A stretch of 64,000 nucleotides of DNA. It comes from VAXT01 sp963728535 (GTDB lineage: Bacteria; Actinomycetota; Thermoleophilia; Gaiellales; Gaiellaceae). How positions within the stretch are numbered: position 1 is the stretch's first letter; each line of letters opens with the position of its first letter. The position numbers and the translations under genes are program-made. The notes below the pieces were generated by a model. That model saw nothing but the letters and a program-made list of their open reading frames with translations. It did no database searches and was not told where the DNA came from. This document shows, piece by piece, positions 41,488 through 50,467 of this stretch. Location of the stretch: the NCBI GenBank assembly GCA_963728535.1, contig CAVSKK010000001.1, positions 744,001 to 808,000 on the forward strand, in the 5' to 3' direction.

Positions 41488-43335
41488 TCAGGCCCGGCCC
41501 GCCTTGTGCAGCTGGGCATAGATCGAGCGCGCCGTCTTCGCCGGCACCCCGTTCACGCCCTCGAGCTCCTCCTGCGATGCGGCGAGGAATCGCTCCGCCG
41601 AGCCGAAGTGCTGGAGCAGCGCGCGCCGACGCACCGGCCCCACCCCTTCGAGCGTGTCGAAGATCGACTCCCTCGCCTTCGTCTCGCGCCGCTGCCGGTG
41701 GAAGCCGAGCGCGAAGCGGTGCGCCTCGTCGCGAACACGCTGGAGAAGCTGGAGGCCCGGTGAGTGCCGCTCGAGCACGACCGGCTCGGGCCTGCCGGGA
41801 ACGAAGACCTCCTCGGCCCGCTTCGCGAGTGACACCACGGCCACCCGCGGCAGCTCGTAGGCCTGCATCGCGGCGAGCACGGCCGAGAGCTGGCCCTTGC
41901 CGCCGTCGACCAGGACGAGGTTCGGCGTCGAGGCGAACGACTCGTCGTACTCCTCGTCGGCGACATCGCGCATCCGGGCAAAACGGCGAGAGACGACCTC
42001 GGCCAGCGCCGCGAAGTCGTCCTGTCCCTCTGCGCCCTTGATCCCGAACTTCCGGTAGTGGGCTTTCTTCGACACCGCATCCTGGAAGACGACCATCGAG
42101 CCGACCGGCGAGGCCTCCTGGATGTTCGAGATGTCGTAGCACTCGATCCGTAGCGGCAGGCTCTCGAGGTTGAGCGCCTCGCGGAGCTCCTCGAGCGCCT
42201 CGACCCTGCGCAGGCGCGTCTGCTCCGCGGCGACGCCTTCGGAGTCGAGCGCCAGCCGCGCGTTCTGCGTCGCCAGCTCCTGAAGCCGCCGCTTCTCGCC
42301 TCGCTCGGCGGCACGAACCTCGACCCGGGAACCTCGTCGTGCCGTGAGGAACTCCGCCAGCACAGAGGTCTCCCCCACGTCCCGCGGGACAACGATCTGC
42401 GGTGGCACGCTCGGCGCGGAGCCGTAGTACTCGAGGACGAAGGCCTCGAGGATCGTCTCGGCGTCCTGACCTTCCACGTTCTCCAGGTGAAAGCTGTAGC
42501 GGTCGATCAGCTTTCCGTCCCGGAGCGGGAAGACCTGGACGACGGCGCGGTCGCCCTCATTCGCGATGCCGATCACGTCGACCGTCCCGACAGCGGCCTT
42601 GTCGGCGCCCTGCCGCTCGGCGAGATGCCGGACCGCGAAGAGACGGTTTCGGAACCGGGCCGCCTCCTCGAAGCGCTCCTCGGCCGCCGCGTGCTTCATC
42701 CGCTCCTCGAGTTGCCGGACGATTGGACGCGTTTCGCCGGAGAGGAACTCGATCACATCGTCGATCACCTTGCGGTAGTCCTCCTTGGACACGTAGCCCA
42801 CGCACGGCGCCAGGCAGCGCTCGATGTGGTAATCGAGGCACGGGATGCCGGAGTGCCGGCCCGGTTGCGGCCCCTCGCAGGGCCGGTACGGGAAGACGCG
42901 GTTGAGCACGTCGAGCGTCTCCCGAACCTTCTTCGCGTTCGCGTACGGGCCGAAGTAGACGACACCGCGGCGATGTCGCTCGCGCGTGAACATGACCCTT
43001 GGGTACTCGTCCTGGACAGTGACGGCGATGTACGGGAACGACTTGTCGTCGCGGAGCCGCACGTTGAACGGCGGCCGGTGGCGCTTGACGAGGTTCTGCT
43101 CGAGATGGAGCGCCTCGACCTCGGTGTCGGTGACGATCACCTCGAGGTCGGAGATCCGCTCGGTGAGCCCGCCGATGCGGGGGCTGGCCCGAAAGTAGCT
43201 GCGCACGCGCGGCCGAAGCGACTTTGCCTTGCCGATGTAGAGCACCTGGCCACCGGCGTCGTGGAACAGGTAGACGCCCGGTTTTGTCGGCAGCGCCTTC
43301 AGCTTGTGCTCGAGCTTTGGGACCTGTCTGTTCAC
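41488..43335 (-). CDS. uvrC: Excinuclease ABC subunit C
   Basis: UvrC makes both cuts in nucleotide excision repair. Domains run in order: GIY-YIG nuclease (GVYLFHDAGGQVLYIGKAKSLRPRV), Cys-rich region, UVR motif (AAAEERFEEAARFRNRL), RNase H-like nuclease (LVLVDGGKGQLSA) and a C-terminal helix-hairpin-helix (LEGVGPVRRRALL). At 615 residues it is full length. No SOS box lies upstream, so it is probably constitutive. Confidence 0.97.
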   Translation of the reverse strand: MNRQVPKLEHKLKALPTKPGVYLFHDAGGQVLYIGKAKSLRPRVRSYFRASPRIGGLTERISDLEVIVTDTEVEALHLEQNLVKRHRPPFNVRLRDDKSFPYIAVTVQDEYPRVMFTRERHRRGVVYFGPYANAKKVRETLDVLNRVFPYRPCEGPQPGRHSGIPCLDYHIERCLAPCVGYVSKEDYRKVIDDVIEFLSGETRPIVRQLEERMKHAAAEERFEEAARFRNRLFAVRHLAERQGADKAAVGTVDVIGIANEGDRAVVQVFPLRDGKLIDRYSFHLENVEGQDAETILEAFVLEYYGSAPSVPPQIVVPRDVGETSVLAEFLTARRGSRVEVRAAERGEKRRLQELATQNARLALDSEGVAAEQTRLRRVEALEELREALNLESLPLRIECYDISNIQEASPVGSMVVFQDAVSKKAHYRKFGIKGAEGQDDFAALAEVVSRRFARMRDVADEEYDESFASTPNLVLVDGGKGQLSAVLAAMQAYELPRVAVVSLAKRAEEVFVPGRPEPVVLERHSPGLQLLQRVRDEAHRFALGFHRQRRETKARESIFDTLEGVGPVRRRALLQHFGSAERFLAASQEELEGVNGVPAKTARSIYAQLHKAGRA

Positions 43336-43355
43336 GGCAATCTAGGGTAGTGCCC

Positions 43356-44516
43356 GTGACGAGGCTCCTGCTCGCCGTCGCTCTGGCGGCCGCCGTGGGG
43401 GTCGGGGCCTGGGCTCTCTTCCTGCGGTCATCCGACTCCGAGCGGCCGCTCCTCGTGGGCGCGCTCGAGGATGCGGTCAAGTGGCCGCAGCCGACGATTG
43501 CCGACGAGCGGATTGCCCTGGCGTCGCAAGCGGGCTTCGACGCGCTCGGGATCACGACCCTGTGGACGCCCGGCCAGACCGAGCCGGATCCCGCCGAGCT
43601 CGCGATCCTGCGGAACGTCGCCACGTCGACTCGACGCCGCAACATCCGTCTGCTCATCACCGTCTACGCGCCGCGGCCCCGCTACGCCCCGGTCGAGGAC
43701 GACCAGCAGGAGGAGTACGCGGGCTTCCTCGCTGCGTTGGCGCGCGCCCTGCCGAGCGTCCACGACTTCGCGGTCTGGAACGAGCCGAACCTGAACGGTT
43801 TCTGGCTCTACCAGTTCGACGACTCGGGCAACGACATCGCCGCGCCGGCGTATACGTCACTCCTGGCCCGCTCCTACGACGTGCTGAAAGGGGTCTCGCC
43901 GAAGATCCGCGTCTACGGCGGCTCGCTGGCCCCGCGCGGCGCCGACAATCCCGAGTCGTCTCGGCACACGCAGTCTCCGAGTGCGTTCATCCGCGAGATG
44001 GGCGACGCCTACCGGGCGAGCGGGCGGGCGAAGCCGATCATGGATGTCTTTGCGCTCCACCCGTACCTCCCGCGGTCGTCGGTACCCCCAAGCCAGGCAA
44101 ATCGGGGAACTTCGATCGGCATCGCCGACTACGAGAAGCTCGTCGGCCTCCTCGGAACTGCGTTCGACGGAACCGCGCAGAAGGGCTCGGAGCTCCCGGT
44201 CGCGTACACGGAATTCGGGGTGCAGTCGAGGATCCCGGAGAGCGCGCAGGGCCCCTACACGAACCTCGACTCGCCGCTCGGCGAAGACGCGGTCGACGAG
44301 CGGACCCAGGCGAGCTACTACCGCGAGGCGCTCGAGCTCGCCGCCTGCCAGCCGACAGTGATTGCCCTCTTCTTTTTCCACCTCCTCGACGAGCCCGACC
44401 TGAATCGATGGCAGTCCGGTCCCTACTACGTGGACACGAAGCCGAAGTCGAGCCTCCCGGCGATCAGGGAGGCCGCCGAGAAGGCTCGCGAGGGGAAGCT
44501 CGCCACTTGTTCGTAA
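43356..44516 (+). CDS. Secreted TIM-barrel glycoside hydrolase-like protein, paralogue 3 (short)
   Basis: The 386-residue protein has an N-terminal anchor or signal (LLLAVALAAAVGVGAWALFL) and the barrel of the other two copies without their C-terminal tail. The acid/base motif is FAVWNEPNLNGFW and the possible nucleophile is in YTEFGVQSRI. GTG 43356 or 43350 is the start. It lies directly upstream of hemQ with a 10-nt gap. Confidence 0.75.
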   Translation: MTRLLLAVALAAAVGVGAWALFLRSSDSERPLLVGALEDAVKWPQPTIADERIALASQAGFDALGITTLWTPGQTEPDPAELAILRNVATSTRRRNIRLLITVYAPRPRYAPVEDDQQEEYAGFLAALARALPSVHDFAVWNEPNLNGFWLYQFDDSGNDIAAPAYTSLLARSYDVLKGVSPKIRVYGGSLAPRGADNPESSRHTQSPSAFIREMGDAYRASGRAKPIMDVFALHPYLPRSSVPPSQANRGTSIGIADYEKLVGLLGTAFDGTAQKGSELPVAYTEFGVQSRIPESAQGPYTNLDSPLGEDAVDERTQASYYREALELAACQPTVIALFFFHLLDEPDLNRWQSGPYYVDTKPKSSLPAIREAAEKAREGKLATCS

Positions 44517-44526
44517 AATTGAAGAT

Positions 44527-45222
44527 GTGAACGGTCAGTACGTCGCGTATCGCTTCTTCCGCGTCGACCCCGCGTGGCGGCGCCTGCCCGTCGAAGAGCG
44601 CGCGGCCGGCAAGGATGCGTTCGCCGAGGTCGTCGAGGACTGGGCCGGGCGCGTGGACTCGCTCCGCGCCTACACGGTCACCGGCGTCCGCCCGGACAGC
44701 GACTTCTTCCTCTGGAACATCACGGAGCGCTACGAGGATCTCGGCGAGCTGGGCGCGGCGCTCAACGGCACGCCCCTCGCAGGCTGGCTCGAGACGCCGT
44801 ACTCCTATCTCGCCACGATGAAGGCCTCGGAGTACACGCAGGCACGAAAGGCGCGGAAGATCGTCCCCAAGGGGTCGCCGTACCTCGTCGTCTACCCGTT
44901 CGTGAAGCTGCGCTCCTGGTACTCGCTGCCGGCCGACGATCGCCAGCGCGCCATGGACGAGCACATGCGCGTCGGGCACGAGTTCAAGACGATCCTCAAC
45001 CACACGACGTACTCGTTCGGGATCGACGACCAGGAGTTCATGACCGCCTTCGAATGCGACGAGCCGGCCGACTTCATGCACCTGATGCTGACGCTGCGCG
45101 AGAGCGAGGCGAGCCGCTACACGGAGCGCGACACGCCGATCTTCGTCGGCCAGCACGTTTCGATCCGCGAGGCGCTCGACGCGCTCGACGGCGCCGCTAT
45201 TCGAACGGAGGCCCTGTCGTGA
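44527..45222 (+). CDS. hemQ: Coproheme decarboxylase (HemQ/ChdC, chlorite-dismutase family)
   Basis: HemQ converts coproheme III to heme b in the coproporphyrin-dependent route of Gram-positives. The protein fits the chlorite-dismutase-like fold. The proximal heme His lies in TILNHTTYSFGID, and the catalytic Tyr is likely the one in KLRSWYSLPADDR. The start GTG 44527 has little spacing to the upstream gene. Its stop overlaps the next small ORF as GTGA. Confidence 0.88.
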   Translation: MNGQYVAYRFFRVDPAWRRLPVEERAAGKDAFAEVVEDWAGRVDSLRAYTVTGVRPDSDFFLWNITERYEDLGELGAALNGTPLAGWLETPYSYLATMKASEYTQARKARKIVPKGSPYLVVYPFVKLRSWYSLPADDRQRAMDEHMRVGHEFKTILNHTTYSFGIDDQEFMTAFECDEPADFMHLMLTLRESEASRYTERDTPIFVGQHVSIREALDALDGAAIRTEALS

Positions 45223-45416
45223 AGCCCTTCCAAAAGCTCCGCCGCCGGCTCCGCCCCGAGCCGGCGGACGCCGCCGCGATCGCCGAGGCAAAACGCATGG
45301 AGCAGGACAACGTCACCATCCGCTCTTCGCAGGCCGGGAGCCGGCAGCCGTGGGCCGGCCTCGCGCCGACGCCCGACGTGCTCGATCCGGACCGTGAGCA
45401 CCACTCCGAGCGCTAG
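45219..45416 (+). CDS. Small hypothetical protein coupled to hemQ (65 aa)
   Basis: GTG 45219 overlaps the hemQ stop as GTGA, which argues for a real gene. The protein is basic at the N terminus (VKPFQKLRRRLRPEPADAA), hydrophilic elsewhere and has no membrane segment. I do not recognise a family. An accessory role in heme delivery is only a guess from context. Confidence 0.6.
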   Translation: MKPFQKLRRRLRPEPADAAAIAEAKRMEQDNVTIRSSQAGSRQPWAGLAPTPDVLDPDREHHSER

Positions 45417-45790
45417 TAGCCGTAGGTGTGCTGGTCGCGCCAGACGCGCCACATGCCGAAGCCCGAGAACCCGAGGACGAGCAGGAAGGCGAGCGCGTCG
45501 AGCCCGCTCGGGTGGGTGGTGAAGTAGGCGCCGAGCGCAAACACGATCGTGAACGCGCCGAGGTAGAACGCGATCTTGGCCTGAGCTGGCCAGGTGGCGA
45601 TCTCCTGGCGGCGATCCCTCCAGAGCAGGTAGACGAAGAACGCGATCGCAAGGAAGAACGCGATCCCGGCGATCGCATAAAGCACGGCCAGCGTGATGTA
45701 CAGGTTCAGCGCGATGACGAGGAACGCGATCAGCGCGACGATCAGCAGCCCACGCAGGGTCGGGTTCATCTGCGAGAAGTAGCGGCGCAT
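45413..45790 (-). CDS. Hypothetical membrane protein with four predicted helices
   Basis: The 125-residue protein has about four hydrophobic segments (LLIVALIAFLVIALNLYITLAV, GIAFFLAIAFFVYLLW, AKIAFYLGAFTIVFALGAYF, ALAFLLVLGFSGFGMW). ATG 45790 overlaps the stop of the upstream membrane gene, so the pair is coupled. The function is unknown. Confidence 0.6.
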   Translation of the reverse strand: MRRYFSQMNPTLRGLLIVALIAFLVIALNLYITLAVLYAIAGIAFFLAIAFFVYLLWRDRRQEIATWPAQAKIAFYLGAFTIVFALGAYFTTHPSGLDALAFLLVLGFSGFGMWRVWRDQHTYGY

Positions 45791-46143
45791 CAGGCTGTTG
45801 TATATGCGCGCACGGCCAGAGCGGCCGCGACGAGGGTGGCGCCCGAGAACCAGGCGAGGCGGCGGCGCGGTTCCTGCGGCGCGTAGAACCAAGGCGTGAG
45901 CACCGCGAGCAGCGCAAGCGTCCCGTAGGCGTAATGGAGCTCCTCAGGCGCGCGGCGGTGGTCGGAGAGGAGCAGCAGGCCGAGCCCGACCTGGGCGACG
46001 AGCAGCGTCTGGCTCAGCGTCAGGATGTGCGCGAGGACCGCTCCGGCCGCGCCGCCGCGGAGGTACACGAAGCCGCCCAACAGAGCGGAGAAGACAGTCA
46101 CGCCCAGTACAAGGAATGCGAGCGTGTGGTGGGCCGTTAGCAT
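45790..46143 (-). CDS. Hypothetical membrane protein with four predicted helices
   Basis: The 117-residue protein starts at ATG 46143 (MLTAHHTLAFLVLGV). It has four hydrophobic segments and a His-rich turn (LLSDHRRAPEELHYAYG) that could bind a metal or heme. It overlaps the next gene by one base. With hemQ close by on the other strand a heme-related role is imaginable, but the sequence does not prove it. Confidence 0.6.
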   Translation of the reverse strand: MLTAHHTLAFLVLGVTVFSALLGGFVYLRGGAAGAVLAHILTLSQTLLVAQVGLGLLLLSDHRRAPEELHYAYGTLALLAVLTPWFYAPQEPRRRLAWFSGATLVAAALAVRAYTTA

Positions 46144-46169
46144 CGCGATAACTCTACGGGGGAGAACCG

Positions 46170-46628
46170 ATGGTCGAGGAAGGGAAGCCGGCTCCGGACT
46201 TCGAGGCGACGACGGACACGGGCAAGCGCGTGAAGCTCTCCGACTTCCGCGGAAGGGTCGTCGTCCTGTACTTCTATCCAAAGGACGACACCCCCGGGTG
46301 CACGCTCCAGGGGTGCGGCTTCCGCGACACCATCTCGGAGTTCGAGCGGCGGGGCGCGGTCGTGGTGGGCGTCAGCCCGGACGACGAGGTTTCGCATGCC
46401 CGCTTCAAGAAGAAGTACGCGCTCCCCTTCACGCTGCTGGCCGATCCCGAGCACGCAATCGCCGAGCAGTACGGCGTCTGGGGCGAGAAGAACTACGCCG
46501 GCCGCAAGTACATGGGCATCAGCCGCACGACGTTCGTGATCGACGCCGACGGGAACCTCGTCAAGGCGCTGCACAACGTCAAGCCCGACGGCCATCCCCA
46601 GAAGGTGCTCGAAGCCCTCCCGGCATAA
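46170..46628 (+). CDS. bcp: Thioredoxin-dependent peroxiredoxin, Bcp/PrxQ type
   Basis: The protein reduces hydroperoxides using a peroxidatic Cys in the motif FYPKDDTPGCTLQGCGFRD. The Cys five residues later fits the resolving Cys of PrxQ with an adjacent pair. The fold block SRTTFVIDADGNL is typical. At 152 residues it is full length. Confidence 0.95.
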   Translation: MVEEGKPAPDFEATTDTGKRVKLSDFRGRVVVLYFYPKDDTPGCTLQGCGFRDTISEFERRGAVVVGVSPDDEVSHARFKKKYALPFTLLADPEHAIAEQYGVWGEKNYAGRKYMGISRTTFVIDADGNLVKALHNVKPDGHPQKVLEALPA

Positions 46629-46651
46629 CCGCCCGTGGAGCTGCTGACGCT

Positions 46652-46978
46652 TTAGCCCGGCTCGCTCTCCGCGATCTCCTCGGCTTCGCCGAACTTGTCG
46701 ACCACGAGATAGTCCGGTCGCTCTTCGACGACTTTCTCGAGCTTCGGGTTTTCGTGTCCTCTGAGGACGACGAAGCGGTCGTCCTGTGAGTGAACGTCGT
46801 TGTACTGGGCGATGGTCAGGCCGATGAGGCCCGTGCAGCCCGGCCGGCCGCACTCGCAGAGAACCTCGATCGCCCGGTGGGTTCCGCCGCCTTCTTCCTG
46901 CTCGGCATGCTCGATCTCGCGGTTGGCAGCCCGAAACACCGTCTCGTTCTTGGCGATTCTCTCGTCTCGCTCGTCCAT
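46652..46978 (-). CDS. Hypothetical protein with a CxC-x5-C cluster
   Basis: The acidic 108-residue protein has an N-terminal helix (NETVFRAANREIEHAEQEEGG), then CECGRPGCTGLIGLTIAQY. That Cys cluster could bind zinc. A strand FVVLRGHENP and an acidic tail follow. I do not recognise a named family. It is convergent with bcp. Confidence 0.6.
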   Translation of the reverse strand: MDERDERIAKNETVFRAANREIEHAEQEEGGGTHRAIEVLCECGRPGCTGLIGLTIAQYNDVHSQDDRFVVLRGHENPKLEKVVEERPDYLVVDKFGEAEEIAESEPG

Positions 46979-47018
46979 CCAGCCGATCTTACGCCAGCCC
47001 TCGTGCCACCAAGAGTGC

Positions 47019-47561
47019 CTATGCGGAACGAATCACGCGATAGTCGACGAGCAGGGAGCCAGTCGGGGAGATCTCGCTTCGGATCGATTCGAGCTGAATC
47101 GATGGCAAGCCGTCGAGGAGTCGTCGTCCGCGGCCGGCGATGCTCGGCGCTATCACGAGCCTGAGCTCGTCGACAACGCCGGCGGCGAGCAGCGCCTGCG
47201 CGACCGAGATACTCGCGTGGACGCCGACATCGCCTCCGGGCTGCTGCTTGAGATCCCGAACGAATTCGACCAGCCCGCCGTCGAGCACCGTCGCGTTGGC
47301 CCAATCTCGGTCAAGGGGCGTCGATGTCGCGACGTACTTCGTGACCCCGTTGATGAATGTCGCGAATGGCTCGATCTGGCTGCTCGGCCAGAACTGCGCC
47401 CACTCGGTGTAGCTACGGCGGCCGAGAATGACCGCGTCCTGTGTCGCGATCACAGCGGCAAGGTTGGCGTCCATCGCGTCGTCCCAGTCGGCGAAGAAAC
47501 TATCCGGGTCCTCGGCAACCCCGTCGAGGGACAACAACTCGTACACGACGATCTTTCGCAC
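47019..47561 (-). CDS. Dihydrofolate reductase-family (RibD C-terminal-like) protein
   Basis: The protein fits the RibD C-terminal/DHFR-like fold of COG0262: MRKIVVYELLSLDGVAEDPD, then VILGRRSYTEWAQFW and IAPSIAGRGRRLLDG. Members bind NADPH but their substrates are mostly unknown. At 180 residues it is the size of stand-alone members. Confidence 0.85.
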   Translation of the reverse strand: MRKIVVYELLSLDGVAEDPDSFFADWDDAMDANLAAVIATQDAVILGRRSYTEWAQFWPSSQIEPFATFINGVTKYVATSTPLDRDWANATVLDGGLVEFVRDLKQQPGGDVGVHASISVAQALLAAGVVDELRLVIAPSIAGRGRRLLDGLPSIQLESIRSEISPTGSLLVDYRVIRSA

Positions 47562-47619
47562 GCCCTACACCTCCGATTGGTCTACCTCGTCAAGAGAAAA
47601 GCCCTGCTCAGGCCGTTAG

Positions 47620-47703
47620 TGCGGATGAGAGGACTTGAACCTCCACGGGGTTTCCCCCACACGGCCCTGAACCGTGCGCGTCTACCAATTCCGCCACATC
47701 CGC
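47620..47703 (-). tRNA. tRNA-Leu (anticodon CAG)
   Basis: The 84-nt tRNA has a long variable arm as expected for leucine. The acceptor stem is GCGGATG/CATCCGC, the anticodon stem CACGG/CCGTG with loop TTCAGGG (anticodon CAG), and the discriminator A. A TAGAAT -10 candidate lies 12 nt upstream (47716-47721 on the complement). Two decayed copies follow at 47851 and 47963. Confidence 0.96.
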
Positions 47704-47850
47704 GCAGAAGAGCCGATTCTAGCCGCGACTCTGCGAGGCGGATGGCGGGCGGAGCCGGGCTTTGCCCGCGCGCAGCCCCATAGTTGCGGCGACGCTGAGA
47801 CAACAGCCTTCTCGAGTTGGAGCCGAAGGCGAGACTCGAGAAGGCGACGC
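47704..47850. other. Spacer between tRNA-Leu and its first decayed copy
   Basis: The part next to the tRNA (GCAGAAGAGCCGATTCTAGC) recurs next to the second copy. Further on lie a GGGCTTTGCCC hairpin (about 47757-47769) and a 10-bp inverted repeat CCTTCTCGAG/CTCGAGAAGG (47807-47816 and 47835-47844). Confidence 0.6.
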
Positions 47851-47911
47851 CACGGGGTTTCCCCCACACGGGCCCTGAACCTTGCGCGTCTACCAATTCC
47901 GCCACATCCGC
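47851..47911 (-). pseudogene. Truncated tRNA-Leu copy 2
   Basis: This copy matches the 5' two thirds of the intact tRNA-Leu, from the acceptor 5' strand to the variable arm, but lacks the T arm and acceptor 3' strand. The anticodon stem also has mismatches (CAAGG against CCCGTG). The promoter-side flank (GCAGAAGAGCCGATTCTAGC) is duplicated with it. It cannot fold into a tRNA. Confidence 0.8.
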
Positions 47912-47962
47912 GCAGAAGAGCCGATTCTAGCCGCGACCTCGGGAACCGGATGGTGGCGGAGC

Positions 47963-48001
47963 CGCTCAACCGCGCGCGTCAACCAATTCCCGAACATCCG
48001 C
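47963..48001 (-). pseudogene. More decayed tRNA-Leu copy 3
   Basis: Only the 5' portion of the tRNA is recognisable (CATCCGC complement, then a D-arm with AACCAATT in place of TACCAATT), and the flank is reduced to GCAGCTAACCGATTCTGGCC. It is more diverged than copy 2, so the duplications arose at different times or decay at different rates. Confidence 0.65.
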
Positions 48002-48040
48002 GCAGCTAACCGATTCTGGCCGGGGTCGGTCCTAACTACG

Positions 48041-50467
48041 ATGTCCGGTCTGACGCGGGTCGCCCTCCTTTCGACGCTCTTGCTCGTCGTGCTTCCGGCA
48101 CTCGCCGGCGCGGCACCGCGTGTGCCTGCTCCTTCGGGCCGCCTGGTCGAGGTCGTCGTCACCTTCGACACCCCGCCACTGGCACGCGCCGCGCGAACTG
48201 GCGATCTGAGGACCCTCACAGCCCGTTCCTACATACGGGAGCTCTCCTCGACGCAGCGGGTGCTCACGGCCCGGCTCCGCGACGAGGTCCCGGGCATGGA
48301 GATCCAGCGCCGGTACTCGATCGTGGTCAACGGCTTCGCGGTCACCCTCCCACAGAGCGAGCTCGGGCGGCTCGCCGAGACCGACGGGGTCGCACGCGTC
48401 TACCCGAGCGTCGCCTACCGGGCGCAGCGCTCGACGAGCCCCGGCTTCATCGGCGCGACAGCTCTTTGGGGCTCCAAGCTGGCCACGGCAGGAGGCGGCA
48501 TGAAGATCGGGATCATCGACGACGGCATCGATTCCACGCACCCGTACTTCAAGCCAAAGGGATACCGCATGCCGCGGGGCTTTCCGAAGGGGCAGAAAAA
48601 ATTCACGACCGCCAAGGTGATCGTCGCTCGGGCCTTCGCGCCGCGGACGCCGAAATATCGCTACGCGCACAGGGCCTTCGATCCGCTGAAGTCCGAGCAC
48701 GCAACGCACGTCGCGGGCATCGCCGCGGGCAACTACCGGACCAGGGCGCAGCGCTCGCGAATCTCGGGCGTCGCGCCGAGGGCCTATCTCGGCAACTACA
48801 AGGTGCTCACGATCCCGACACCCGGCTTCGGGCTCAACGGCAACTCGCCGGAGATCGTCGCCGCCATCGAGGCTGCAGTCCGAGACGGGATGGACGTGAT
48901 CAACCTCTCGATCGGAGAAGCCGAGATCGACCCAAGCAGCGACATCGTGGCCGCCGCGCTCGACGCGGCAGCTGCTGCGGGCGTCGTGCCGGTGGTCGCC
49001 GCCGGCAACTCCTTCGGCGAACTGGGCGCCGGCTCGATCACCTCGCCGGCCACATCGCAACGGGCGATCTCGGTCGCCGCCGAAGCCGAGTCCGGCGCGG
49101 GCGTGCTGGCGAGCTTCTCCTCCGCCGGCCCCACCCCACTCTCGCTGCGGATGAAGCCCGATGTGACCGCTCCCGGAGTGGCCATCCTGTCGTCCGTCCC
49201 GCGCCGTGAGGGCACTTGGCAGACCTTCAGCGGCACGAGCATGGCGGCGCCCCACGTCGCCGGTGCAGCGGCGCTCCTGCGGCAACGGCACCGCGGATGG
49301 TCGGTCGAGCAGGTCAAGTCGGCCCTCGTCCAGACTGGCAGACCCGTGTCCCTCGGCGCGTCCGAGGGTGAGGCAGACGCGACGCGTGAAGGTGGCGGGA
49401 CGATCAACGCCGTGCGGGCGAACTCGCCGCGGCTCTTCGCCTCGCCGACGGGTCTCTCGTTCGGTTTCGTGCGTCCCGGAGCATCTGCGACTTTGAGCGT
49501 CGTCCTGACCGACGCGGGCGGCGGCAGCGGAGCCTGGACTGTCGCGATCTCGGCTCAGCAGCCGGCCGCCGGTTCCTCGTTGAGCGCTCCGCCCGCGGTC
49601 AGCGTTCCCGGAGCGCTAACGGTGACAGCAACGGCCGCGCCGGGCGCGACCCAGGCCGAGCATTCGGGATTCGTCGTCCTCACGCGCGGAGCGGAGCAGA
49701 GGCGCATCCCGTACTGGTTCCGCGTCGCCGCGCCCGCGCTCGCGGCCGCCCAGGCCACGCCGCTTGCGGAAACCGGCACCTACAGCGGCGACACTCGAGG
49801 CCATCCTGCGCTCGTCGACACGTACCGCTATCCGGAGGATCCTCGTGAGTTGGGCGTGCCGCGTACGCTGCTCGGGCCGGAGCAGGTCTTCCGCGTGTCC
49901 ATCAGGAAGCCGGTCGACAACTTCGGGGCAGCCGTGATCGGCGGTAGCAGCCTCGTCCAGCCACGAGTCGTCCGCGCCGGTGATGAGAACCGGCTCCTGG
50001 GAGAACTGGCGCTCCCCTACAACGCGAATCCGTATCTACCCGGCTACGGAGTTCCGACGCGCGTGGCCGGCGCGGCTCTGCCTGGAGCCGGCGATTACGA
50101 CATCGTCTTCGACAGCCCCACCGCGTCGGGAGCAGGCCCCTTCACCTTCCGGTTCTGGATCGGCGACACGACGCCGCCGAGCGTCCGGCTCGTCTCCTTT
50201 CGGGGAGGGCTCTTGCGGATCTCGGCCCGTGACGCGGGCTCGGGGGTCGATCCCTCGAGAACGCGCCTTTTCGTCGACGGCAGGCGGCGCTCTGCGCGCT
50301 TTGACACTGGCCGCGGGCTCGTGCTCGCCTCCATCAGCAACCTGCGGCGCGGACGACACAGCCTCCAGGTTCTCGTCTCCGACTACCAGGAATCCAAGAA
50401 CATGGAGAACGTGCACCGGATTTTGCCCAACACTCGGCGTCTGAAGACCGCGTTCGTCGTCCGCTAG
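48041..50467 (+). CDS. Secreted subtilisin-like serine protease (S8)
   Basis: The 808-residue protein starts at ATG 48041 with a signal peptide (VALLSTLLLVVLPALAGAAP) and an inhibitor-like propeptide (about 50-130). The S8 triad is Asp near 161 (IGIIDDGIDSTHP), His near 224 (SEHATHVAG) and Ser near 400 (SGTSMAAPHVAG). About 300 C-terminal residues form beta-sandwich domains. The upstream open frame crosses tRNA relics and is not used. Confidence 0.92.
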   Translation: MSGLTRVALLSTLLLVVLPALAGAAPRVPAPSGRLVEVVVTFDTPPLARAARTGDLRTLTARSYIRELSSTQRVLTARLRDEVPGMEIQRRYSIVVNGFAVTLPQSELGRLAETDGVARVYPSVAYRAQRSTSPGFIGATALWGSKLATAGGGMKIGIIDDGIDSTHPYFKPKGYRMPRGFPKGQKKFTTAKVIVARAFAPRTPKYRYAHRAFDPLKSEHATHVAGIAAGNYRTRAQRSRISGVAPRAYLGNYKVLTIPTPGFGLNGNSPEIVAAIEAAVRDGMDVINLSIGEAEIDPSSDIVAAALDAAAAAGVVPVVAAGNSFGELGAGSITSPATSQRAISVAAEAESGAGVLASFSSAGPTPLSLRMKPDVTAPGVAILSSVPRREGTWQTFSGTSMAAPHVAGAAALLRQRHRGWSVEQVKSALVQTGRPVSLGASEGEADATREGGGTINAVRANSPRLFASPTGLSFGFVRPGASATLSVVLTDAGGGSGAWTVAISAQQPAAGSSLSAPPAVSVPGALTVTATAAPGATQAEHSGFVVLTRGAEQRRIPYWFRVAAPALAAAQATPLAETGTYSGDTRGHPALVDTYRYPEDPRELGVPRTLLGPEQVFRVSIRKPVDNFGAAVIGGSSLVQPRVVRAGDENRLLGELALPYNANPYLPGYGVPTRVAGAALPGAGDYDIVFDSPTASGAGPFTFRFWIGDTTPPSVRLVSFRGGLLRISARDAGSGVDPSRTRLFVDGRRRSARFDTGRGLVLASISNLRRGRHSLQVLVSDYQESKNMENVHRILPNTRRLKTAFVVR

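Noticed and set aside
47882..48040. Upstream extension of the subtilase ORF
   Set aside because: It reads through decayed tRNA-Leu copies; the signal peptide begins at ATG 48041.
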